The notes under the pieces: generated by a model
Database searches by the model: none
Seen by the model: only the letters and a program-made list of their open reading frames with translations
Told to the model about the DNA's origin: nothing
From: Lonicera japonica
Lineage: Eukaryota; Streptophyta; Magnoliopsida; Dipsacales; Caprifoliaceae
Direction: 5' to 3'
Assembly: GCA_021464415.1 (NCBI GenBank)
Contig: CM038470.1
Location: 12,660,394 to 12,724,393 of the forward strand
DNA length: 64,000 bases
Program-made: the position numbers and the translations under genes
Shown here: piece by piece, positions 34,860-44,310 of the stretch
How positions within the stretch are numbered: the first letter of the stretch is position 1
Layout of the letters: each line of letters opens with the position of its first letter

Positions 34860-36176
34860 TTATTGAGATAAAAAAGAGAAAGGCGATGGATTCTGAGAAT
34901 CATCAGCACCAAAATTCAAGATATCAGTGAAGTTAGAAGCAGAGAGCGAATTGTATCCTATATCTCCTAAGGTAGTCCAATCCGGAGTCATTAATCCGGC
35001 AACCTCCGCAACAGAACTAATTTGAGGAGACCCCTTTGAGAAACCATCCAAAGCAACTTGGTAATCTGACAGAGTCGGATATGCCGGCATATCCACTGCT
35101 GTCAGAGGATCCCCGTGTTCTGAAAGATTCACGGTCGGTAGATGGATATCAGGGGTTGATGAAAGGAGCTTTAAAAAACTTTTGTAGTGAGGATGCTCCA
35201 ACAAATCTTCCTGGGTCGGAAGAACCCCAGGTTCTAGAGGATTCTCTGAGGGGCCAGATGGAGAAGCGAAGGAGCCTGGTGGGTGAGCAAGGGAGTCGGA
35301 TGGATTGGCCCTTGAGGAACTTGCAGGAGGGTTAAAGGAGCCAGGTGGAGAGGCAAAGGAGCCGGATGGGTGAGTAAAGGAGCCGGATGGAGAAGCGAAT
35401 GAGCCTGGTGGGTGAGCAAGGGAGTCAGATGGATTGGCCCTTGAGGAACTTGCAGGAGGGTTAAAGGAGCCAGGTGGAGAGGCAAAGGAGCCGGATGGGT
35501 GAGTAAAGAAGCCGGATGGAGAAGCGAAGGAGCCTGGTGGGTGAGCAAGGGAGTCGGATGGATTGGCCCTTGAGGAACTTGCAGGAGGGTTAAAGGCGCC
35601 AGGTGGAGAGGCAAAGGAGCCGGATGGGTGAGTAAAGGAGCCGGATGGGTAGGCAAATGACCTGGAGGCTGGAGATTTCTCCGGCAGTTTTCCGGTCGAA
35701 CGGTGGCGGCGTCGACCAGAGCCGGATGGAGAAGCGAAGGAGCCTGGTGGGTGAGCAAGAGAGTCGGATGGATTGGCCCTTGAGGAACTTGCAGGAGGGA
35801 CAAAGGAAAATGACGGATTAACCCTGGGAGACTCGCTGTCCAGTCGAGCCTCCAACGCCGTCATTCGTGACTACAGAGCCTCAAGCTTTTGATCAAGAGA
35901 GGTAAGGAGGGCAGCGCATCCACCAGCAGGATTTAGGATTCTTGCCTTAGCTTCAAAGAGAAACGAATCGAGAGTTTCACGATGTTTGTGATCCGGTACG
36001 TGTTGTAAAAAGAATTCAACACTTTTTACCCCGAAAACGGAAAAGATTGTGTGATAATCTCGACGATGATACGCATTTGGAAAGATTTTAACTGATTCAC
36101 AAGAAGGAGGACAAGCTCTGCGGCGAAAAGAGCAGGCAGGACATGGAGTACCTCGCTGGCGGATGCTGATCGACAT
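34860..36176 (-). pseudogene. LOB-domain (LBD) protein with internal TAG and a Pro/Ser repeat domain
   Basis: From the ATG at 36176, or an earlier in-frame ATG at 36353, the frame encodes the LOB Cys motif CPACSFRRRACPPSC (C-x2-C-x6-C-x3-C, residues 12-26). A GAS-like block FGVKSVEFFLQHVP follows, then a coiled-coil segment LLTSLDQKLEAL. A TAG stop at 35873-35871 follows that Leu. The same frame continues from SRMTALEARLD for more than 330 codons. The downstream part holds about 3.5 repeats of 43 residues rich in Pro, Ser and Gly, then an acidic, Ser-rich tail ending FSFLSQ. LBD proteins are plant-specific DNA-binding factors. No intron interrupts the LOB region, where most LBD genes have one. 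The TAG falls inside the leucine-rich coiled coil, so either the gene is broken or two products are possible by read-through. Confidence 0.8.
35240..35812 (-). repeat. 129-bp in-frame tandem repeats in the LBD reading frame
   Basis: Units containing PPASSSRANPSDSLAHPPG and GSFASPSG recur every 129 bases, about three and a half times, almost identical at DNA level. The first unit is split by a basic insert RRRHRSTGKLPEK. High similarity between units indicates recent expansion or gene conversion. Confidence 0.9.
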
Positions 36177-36650
36177 GGCTGTTTGTATTGGATTTGAATG
36201 GGAGATTTGCAGTGAGGATGGTGCTATTGGGTGATTTGCAGTGAGGATGGTGTGTTTTGATTTTAATGGCAGGAAGCTGGTGAAAGGGTTAAAGGCGCCG
36301 ATCTCGAAATTTGAATTTCGAATTTCGAGGTCGGAGCAAAAAGATGCCGGCATTTGATGATGGCGAGGGTCTGGAGTTTACGGAATTTGCGGGTTGTCGG
36401 TTATGGTATGGATTAGGGGTTGTCGGTTATGGTATGACTGAGGAAATGGACGGTGTTGCTTGGGATTGACGGAGGAGAGAATCGGGAAGTTGAACGAGTG
36501 GATGAGTGGTGCAATGAGATCAACGGCTCTTGATGTTAGAATAGGAAAATAAGAAGGTTTAGGGGCTAGAATAGAAATATCAGAAAGTACAGGGGTGAAA
36601 TTGTAAATATATCTGACGGTGTCTGGAATATTCCGTCAATTCTGACGGCA

Positions 36651-37037
36651 AGCAAACGGCGTTAACCGCTGACGTGGCTGACACGTGACTGACACGTGGC
36701 GCTGACTGGATGTCACGTGGCGGACACGTGGCGCTGACTGGATGCCACGTGGTGCTGACTGGCGGACACGTGGCGCTGACTGGATGCCACGTGGCACTGA
36801 CTGGATGCCACGTGGCGCTGACTGGCGGACACGTGGCGCTGACTGGATGCCACGTGGTGCTGACTGGATGTCACGTGGCACTGACTGGATGCCACGCGGT
36901 GCTGACTGGATGTCACGTGGCGGACACGTGGCGCTGACTGGATGTCACGTGGCGGACACGTGGCGCTGACTGTATGCCACGTGGCACTGACTGGATGTCA
37001 TGTGCGCTGGCGTGGCTGACACGTGGCGCTTGTGTGT
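36651..37037 (+). promoter_or_regulatory. G-box (CACGTG) tandem array, long copy
   Basis: By hand count about 17 palindromic CACGTG cores sit in alternating units such as GCCACGTGGCGCTGACTGGAT and GGCGGACACGTGG. CACGTG is the G-box bound by plant bHLH and bZIP factors. The array lies some 475 bases upstream of the LBD ATG, between the 5' LTR and the gene, where it could act as an enhancer. A GCAAACGGCGTTAACCGC border and the hairpin CCGTCAATTCTGACGG (36633-36648) mark its gene-proximal side. Confidence 0.9.
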
Positions 37038-37084
37038 CAATGATGTGGCAGTTGCAGTTTGTAAGGAAATAGAGGAAAAATAAA

Positions 37085-37160
37085 ATGCTATTAGTAGGAA
37101 TCGAACCTTGCACTAAGCTGTGGTTACCTGATGGTCTTGCCAGCCAGGCTGAATGCTTCA
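37085..37160 (-). other. tRNA-like sequence (SINE head or captured tRNA)
   Basis: On the minus strand an A-box-like CCTGGCTGGCAAGACC is followed about 30 bases later by GGTTCGATTCC, a perfect Pol III B-box/T-arm consensus. Stems are incomplete, so it is not a clear functional tRNA. A tRNA-derived SINE head in the leader of the retroelement is the likeliest explanation. Confidence 0.4.
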
Positions 37161-37339
37161 ATAATAATTATTTGGACGTGGTTTTATTTGAACAGGTTTG
37201 CTGCGTAAAGTCTGATTCGAGTAGTGTTTGGAGGCGTATTTGATTTGTTTGATAATGGTGATAGGTGTGGTGGCTTGGTGGCGAGGTTGTGTGGTGGCTG
37301 GTGGTTGGTGGCGAGGTCGTGGTGGCTAGTGGCGAGGTT

Positions 37340-37352
37340 GCCTCTGATACCA
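37340..37352 (-). other. Primer binding site TGGTATCAGAGGC
   Basis: It sits immediately inside the TTTAACA end of the LTR on the minus strand and matches the initiator tRNA-Met complement TGGTATCAGAG used by plant copia elements. Confidence 0.85.
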
Positions 37353-37641
37353 TGTTAAATTATACAACACAAGAAATAGAGAAATTATAATGAGCAAGAA
37401 TTCCATAATGGATTACATTGTTACAATCTTTTCATACATTTACAATGGAATTGACATGAATATATATACAAGTAAAGAAGGAAACAAGAAGCCTAAAATG
37501 AGGAAGAAAGGAGGAGACAAGGAGGGAAACATGGAGGAGGGAATAAAGGAAAAGAAGAATAATTCTAAGCTTTAATAATTACAAATAATAATGCTAATTT
37601 ATGTTGGAGAATATCATCATTCAATATCATCATTTCTAACA
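37353..37641 (-). repeat. 5' LTR of the LBD-carrying retroelement
   Basis: 289 bp, beginning TGTTAGAAATG and ending ATTTAACA on the minus strand, directly followed by the primer site. The right flank outside begins AATAT. Confidence 0.82.
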
Positions 37642-40333
37642 AATATTAAATTACTTTTAAAAATATTGAAAGAAAATATTCTTATATTAGCTTTTTTGCC
37701 TCTTAAATTTGGGGGAAAAAAAAACGTTACTCGAGGTAGATCTTTCATTCTAGAACAGGACATGCATGTATAGTTAGATATATTCTTTTTTGAGGTAAAT
37801 ATATTGATTGATCCGAAGAGAGGTTACCACTTTTTATCCATAAAGCATTATTAATTAAGCAGATTTTGTATAGTTGGATTTCTACTTCGCCAATTTTTAA
37901 AGGGAAAAGAAAGAGGAAAAAAAAATAAAAGTAGCAATAACTTCACACATCTCCATTAAATAAATAAAATATTGTGTTGGTGTGAAAATTTAGAACAAAT
38001 CTATTTCTAACCACACAGTTAAGTGATTGGGTAATGATTGGAATACGTGGTGCATGGCACAATAGTGATAAATGGACAAAGAGAATGAGGCAACAATATA
38101 TAGAGGAGGTTCACCTTTTATGAGTATAAGAATTAATCATCCTCTTGTGAATAGAGTTTGTAACTCGGGGCTGCCTTGTATTATAACAAACGAGTTTCAA
38201 TTACAAATAAATTCTTTTCTCAAACTACTTTACCCTCACAATATAATTCTCGGGGGAGTTATATATTTTTCAAGGTCATAATGCCTTAGGCCTAGTAGCT
38301 TTGTGTTGGGCCTTAGACCTCTATCTCTTTTTTACTTTTACTCTATTTTCTTGCCTTGTAACTCTCGTTGAAGCTTGGTCGTTAAGGGAAGTAAATGTTT
38401 CCTTATATATGTACCAGAGAATAAGACGTCCAGTAGGTACATGGTAGTTGGCTTTCCACCACACTCTCATCATTACATCATGCTTAATTAATCACTTTAC
38501 TTATCTTCTTAATTCGGAGCATTAAATGCAATTGAGGGAGTTTTTGCGCTTCCTACAGGGTTGGTGGCAGTCATTCATGCCTTATTCAACCACTCTATCG
38601 GATTGTTTAGGCACTGTTGGCTTCAACTCGGTGCAGGGGCTTTGGAAGTTGAGCCCTGGAAGTCTATGGCTTCAAATGTAGATTAGTCACTGCTATAACA
38701 TTTCCATGAGTTCAATTGGACACGTGGTCCTAGGATTCAGACCTTTAGGCCATACCTTCATATGTCAATGGAAACAACATGTGTCCTCCTGTGATTGGTC
38801 TAGAGGTAAAATGACCATTTTACCCCCATCATATTACATAGGGGTGTTTTCGATTTCGATCGGGACTGGTAAGAATTTAGGAACCGAAACCAAACGTGAA
38901 AATTCGGTTTCAGTTTTTAAAAGTTGCCAACCTAAATCCTGACCAAACTTTTTGATTTCGGTTCAGCTTTATACTTTTCTTAAAATAAAATAATGCTTAT
39001 ATAAGGAAACACTTGAACAAGTTTGAGTGAATAAAATTAAGTCATCACATTAATAAATGAACGTATTCAAGAACGTATGCACTATATCGATGGAATACTA
39101 ATTTGTGTATAGTATTAATTATAATCTATAGCACTATATTATTTTCAAGGTTCTTTGTGTCATTAAATTATATTAGTAGAATGTAAAGATTAAAAATGTG
39201 TACTAAAACTTTGTTATAGAAATTCATTTGTTTTATTGTCACTATATTTAGCTTAGAAAAGAAATATTTTAGAGTTTTATTTTGTGTTATAATAAGAGAT
39301 TGCTACCTATCTCCAGCTCATTTATAAGTCAAATTTATCTGTTTAATTCTCGAACTAGACATTGAATCTAATATATTTACATACCTATCTCCGGCTCATT
39401 TATAAGTCAAAATTGCAACTCTTATAATTTTATTTTATTTGAAAAGATACCAATTTAATTTTTTTGTTTGGTTCACAATAATATTTTTTATAATTGTAAT
39501 TACTTTCAATGTTATGTGTTTGATCAAGATTTATAAGGAATAATGTTGATCATCGAGAAAATAAAATTCATATATTCATTTTTTTGGGCCTTGAATAAAT
39601 CTATAATATATACATATTTTCCATGAAATTAAATTTCCTAGTGTAAATGATTTAGTTTAACCTTTTAATTTCTCATGAAATTCAAAACTCTTCGGCACCT
39701 AAAGAAATTTTTCGTAAAAAAGTTGTCATGTCAAACAACTGTCAAAAATTAACAGTTACATGTTAACCAATTAAACGTGCCTAGAAAATTACTAAGTGCC
39801 TTCAATGTAATGTGAAGTTTTATGAGTGTGTTCTTTTTTTCTTTTTTTTGTTCTGTTTTATGAGTGTATTCAAAGTGTTGTATTAATACACAAATACAGT
39901 ACTACTTTCTTTCTTTTAAATTAACAGTGCTGCCTTTTCTTTACTTTTCTTTTCTTTCTTATAATTTAAGAGTCCTGTTTTTGAAGGCATGATCAATGTT
40001 CCAAATCAAACTATATATACCAAATAAGTTTTAGTCTCCATTATGAATTTGTTTTTAAATAATTACTATATCATTTAAATAACACTCAAGTTAAACTGGA
40101 GTCTTAATTTTAAAGATAAAATTAATATTATTAATTTAGCATGCAGAGGGGAATGTCGAACATTTATCTAAAGCTACGTGCATTGTCATTAATTACCATA
40201 AAAACTTCTGCCAAAAACACATTAATATCCATCATCTCCTTTTCTTTTCTTTTTTCCCATGCAAAAAACCCTAAAACTCCTCGAATAAGAAAAACTTTGA
40301 AATTCGAAGTCCTTTTTTTCTCCCCTACGACAT
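37642..40333. other. Intergenic region
   Basis: No gene recognised. It has a short direct repeat ACCTATCTCC(A/G)GCTCATTTATAAGT near 39307 and 39385, and a CTTTTC-rich stretch near 39900-39960. The segment 40141-40333 is 3' flank of the WOX5-like gene; an open plus-strand frame there and across its last exon is a shadow. Confidence 0.55.
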
Positions 40334-40872
40334 TTACAAGAAACTTAAACGAAGATCCAATGGCGGATGATCTATCTCAGACCCAAACGCGTAGTTCTCC
40401 TTACATTCACGAGCAAACAATCTCATCTTGTCCGAATCCAGTCCGTTGAATGAGTTTAATGGAAAGAGTTGTAATGTCTCTATCACTCTTTCTGGCTCCA
40501 AAACTTGATTTGCCTCTGCAAAATCTAATTTCAACAAAAAGGGAAAAGGCGGAGAAAAGGTCAATAAAATAATTAAATATCTTTTATACTCAACTAATAA
40601 TATGTTAAAAACAAAAAAACTAATAATTATTTTTCTGTTTTTGTTTTTGTTTTTGTTTTATCGATCTTTGCTTGTCACTATAACGAGTTATACATGGTAA
40701 GCTCGATCGACAGACAAAAATTATCATAATATATTAATATAGTTTGATAGGATATGTAATACTAAAACAATTAAGTTTGATCCGGGTTAATATAACTTGT
40801 TTAGTTACTGAAGTGAATACATATCCCATCAAACTAGAGAAAATTAAATGGGCTCAACCCAACTATATATTT

Positions 40873-40908
<36 letters not shown>

Positions 40909-41372
40909 TCTAACAAATTAATTAAATTTAAACAAGAAAAACACGGATGAGAGATTAATAATAATAATAATAATTATACATATATATATATGTGGTACTT
41001 ACGTTTTGCTGAAGAAACCATGAACCGATCATGGCGATGAATCAAATCATGATGATGGTTCGATTCATCGTTAACATCATCAACATCGACGAAGACTCTG
41101 CGGCGTTTCTGTCTCTCTCTAGCTTTATGGTTTTGGAACCAATAAAACACATTCTTGCTTTCAATCTTGCCATAAAAGCTAAGTTCTTTCGAAATCTTTT
41201 GTATCTGTTCGGTACTCGGTGTTCTCAGCCCCGACCGGAAAAGTTCCGTCAGTACTTTTACTTGTTCGCTCGTCGGATTCCACCGCCCACACTTATTTCC
41301 ACCTCCACCTCCACCTCCACCTCCGCCGGTGGTGCGGGGTTTCATGCAAAAGCCTGACATTCCCTCTTCCAT
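40334..41372 (-). CDS. WOX5: WUSCHEL-related homeobox transcription factor, WOX5-like
   Basis: Exons 41372-41003 and 40515-40334 (donor C|GTAAGT, acceptor TTTGCAG|AG; intron 487 bp) encode 183 residues, matching the size of WOX5. After a Gly run (about ten residues near 16-25) comes the atypical WOX homeodomain, from [16 protein letters not shown] through to [16 protein letters not shown]. The second exon holds the WUS-box TLQLFPLN and a C-terminal EAR-like LDLRLSFL, both used for transcriptional repression through TOPLESS-type corepressors. The KCGRWNPT start and the STEQIQKIS and [12 protein letters not shown] helices favour WOX5/WOX7 over WOX4 or WUS. WOX5 maintains the root quiescent centre. 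That role is inferred by family. Confidence 0.9.
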
Positions 41373-41477
41373 TATTGGATCACAATATTTTTTCTGATTA
41401 AAAAAAAAAAAAACTGAGTTCTGATCTGATCTGATCTCTTTTGTTCTGAACTCAAAAGAAACAAGTACGTGTGGGGG

Positions 41478-41486
41478 TATATATAA
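41478..41486 (-). promoter_or_regulatory. TATA box of the WOX5-like gene
   Basis: The minus strand reads TATATATAC about 106 bases before the ATG, the normal distance for a plant TATA box plus a short leader. Confidence 0.55.
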
Positions 41487-42279
41487 TACAAATGTGACGA
41501 TGAGTGGGTTTGTGCTTTTGTTTGTGTGACAATTGTTTAGTGCTTAATTGGCTTGTGTGTGGGAATACAATTGGTGGACTCAAAAACACTTTTTATTATT
41601 AGAGTAATTATCGCGGACTCAAAAAATTGATTCAGGCGATTTAAATTGAAGGTGCAAATCTTATATATATATATACTTCCTCCAAAATTATAATCGTGAC
41701 AATAATGATAATATATACTAGTGAAAGTGTGAAGAAGTTGGTACGTTAAATTATATGTTAATTAGTACTGAATTGAACGGTCATTAAAATGATTTTAACT
41801 ACGTTCACATATAGATTTCAGTTTCAATCAAACATATATATTTTGAAAGACTATTTTGTATAGAAAATGACTAAACGATGTGATACACAGCCAGTTACTC
41901 CAAAAATATATATTAGATATATTGATGAGTAACAATAAGACACCGACCAGTGCTATAATAGAGTAATCTAAAAAAATTGACCAAATTTAAGGTGTATTAA
42001 TCATAACACTCAAATTTAAAATGTGTTGATCATAACAATAAGACACGAAAAAATAACTTTGACCACAAATACAATTAGCACAACATACATGATTATTACT
42101 TTTATGTCTTAATGATCGAGATAAGAAAAGTAAATTTATTACTAGATTCACACAATAAAAAATTTAGACACAAAAAATATCGTGTCAAAAATTGTAGACG
42201 CAAATAATATATCTTATATTTATTGTACCAATTTTGTTTCTTACCCTAATATATATCGTGATGAATATATTTGGTACGT

Positions 42280-42450
42280 GTATTTTTTTTTTTTATGGAG
42301 CGTGTAGACTAGTTTTCGTGCATCTCAACTAATTTTCACTAGCGATTTGTAGTTGTCACTGGCCAAGCATTATTTTAACAATACCAAAGTTTGACATTGA
42401 AAATTTCAAATCAACTTAAGTTACTCCCGTGGTAGTTTTATACTACTGAA
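42280..42450 (+). repeat. Dispersed repeat family, copy 2
   Basis: Follows a T13 run and contains CAACTAATTTTCACTAGCG and GCATTATTTTAACAATACC, aligning with the copies at 11325 and 43965. Confidence 0.55.
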
Positions 42451-43964
42451 TCAAAAAGTTTAGTTATTTAATGTGTATTAATATTATATTTTAGACACTT
42501 ATTTGTTTGTTTACGTGAGGAAGTGCTTTGATTTTAGGGGATGTAGGATGGGACTTTGAGGAATTGGTAAATATTGTTTTTCTTGTCTTGGTTTTTTGTG
42601 CGAAACAGAGGGAGAATACAGATAGACATGCACAAAAGCTGCCACCATTCAAAGTTTCGGCAAATGAGCCAACGAAGTAGTAAATCTTCTCACTCCAATC
42701 TTTTTATACAAAAACAATATAATATAAAAAAGGATATAGTTGTTGATTAAAAAACCAAAAATAGTTATTAAAGGTAACAACTCCTAGAATGCGTATTTTT
42801 GTATTCTAAAAAGCTTTAGCGGCATGCGGCATGTTATACTATAACTACGGATTAATTGAATTGCACAAAAGATAATTTAAACGCTTTATAACATAAATTA
42901 AAAAAAGGTGAAAAAAATAAAAAAATACTCTTTATATATACATTACAGTAGTCATTTAAATAGCATTTTTCATTATTTAATTATATATACAAGACAAAAT
43001 TAATGATGTGATCGTTATATCGAAGATACTATATATTTTAACATTAGTAATAACATTTTTCATTAACGGATTATAATATATATATATATATATATATGTG
43101 CGCGCGATGAATATTGAGTAATTAATTTGAATCTACACAATCAAATTCTAAAATAGCATATATATAATATTGATTTGTTTGAGGTGATGTCCACTAATAT
43201 ATATAATTGATAGATGTGCATTTCTTGTTATGATTAGATAATGTGATTTAACTTTTGTATACTTCTATTTTCTAGTGCTTCTAATATTAATTTTAGTAAT
43301 TAAAGTATAAGATTAATTAATCTGAATATCAGTCCAAACCCTCAATGACATATGAGTAGTCCAAAGTTTTGTTCATAAATTAGTAGATGTCTGTTAAAGT
43401 AGAAAAAAAAAAGCCATAGGAAATGGTAAGTGGGAAAGAAGATTGATGATCGTAAAAGTCAAAGTTAATTCAGATTGTCTAATTTTTGGTTTGCATGGGA
43501 TGATAATGATCACATGCATTTAAGTTACTATACTGACAATGGGCTCTGAATTTAGTTGACTATTTGTGATGGTTCAGTCAAAGACACGTTTGGCTCCTTA
43601 AGAAATTAAACCTTCTTTTGAGGAAATGTGAAAGACAGAAACTAAAGGACAATAAAACCCACCAAACTCAACTTGAGAGCAGACAACTCATGAGATCAAC
43701 ACTAAAAGGGCATCAATTTTGTTTTGTTAATGTCCTTTGGCTCCTGTCTTAATTACCCAACTACAATCTTTTTGAAAAAAATTAATAATTTTTTTCAAAA
43801 AAATTAGGTTAAAGTGTCGCAATATATTAGTGCCATTTTACCTTGGTCATGTAGTTTAGTTCATACAAAATTTTAGTTTTTAAAGTTCTCAAAATTTGAA
43901 CTTTGACCTATATTTTCTAAACTGTTTTCCATCCCCAATTGTTTAATTAATGATGAAGTCTATC

Positions 43965-44150
43965 TTTTTTTTTTGGTTTCTCACAAAGTGTCCAAATCAG
44001 CTTTCATGCACTTCGACTAATCTCCGTTCGTTGTGTGTGGCTACTATTAATTAAATATTATTTTAATAACACCAAGAGTCGACTTTGAAAACTCCAAATC
44101 AACTTTAAAATTATCTTAATAACAACATTATACTACTGAGTTAAGATTCC
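43965..44150 (+). repeat. Dispersed repeat family, copy 3
   Basis: After a T-run it reads CGACTAATCTCCGTTCG and AAATATTATTTTAATAACACC, then GAGTCGACTTTGAAAACTCC. The order of blocks is the same as in the other two copies. Confidence 0.55.
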
Positions 44151-44199
44151 ATAAAGTCTATCTACAACAATAAAAACGTCTTTTGTTTAAGGTTTTGAA

Positions 44200-44310
44200 A
44201 GAAAACCGATGACTCAATGGTCATACCTTTCTAACCGTTGGTCTCCTTGTAGCTAGGAACTCAAAAGTTTGAGTAGGGCAATTTAGCAACTGAGGTGATT
44301 TTTTGATTGA
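44200..44310 (+). mobile_element. SINE-like tRNA-derived sequence
   Basis: GATGACTCAATGGTCA resembles a Pol III A-box region. TAGCTAGGAACTCAAAAGTTTGAGTAGG, about 45 bases on (positions near 44250-44277), resembles a diverged B-box. The order and spacing recall plant Au-type SINEs. There is no clear tail or target duplication. Confidence 0.3.

Larger units (their letters stand above)
33645..37641 (-). mobile_element. Chimeric non-autonomous LTR retroelement carrying an LBD gene
   Basis: On the minus strand the order is LTR (37641-37353), primer site, a leader with a tRNA-like sequence, a G-box array, a LOB-domain coding region, two A-tracts, two purine-tract/TGTTA junctions, and a rearranged 3' end. 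There the first 66 bases of the LTR (34101-34036) are followed not by the rest of the LTR but by an inverted copy of array plus LTR body (34035-33645). I find no gag, protease, integrase or RT. The element would need proteins from another element, probably of copia type judging by the TGTTA...TAACA ends and tRNA-Met primer site. No target duplication can be paired because the left end is rearranged. Confidence 0.72.

Noticed and set aside
33851..37037. CRISPR-like reading of the regularly spaced CACGTG repeats
   Set aside because: Plant nuclear context, no unique spacers, and units that are simple tandem repeats.
36636..37161. Several overlapping frames of 60-80 codons on both strands over the G-box array
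   Set aside because: A tandem repeat with unit length divisible by three stays open in many frames. The repetitive peptides have no support as proteins.
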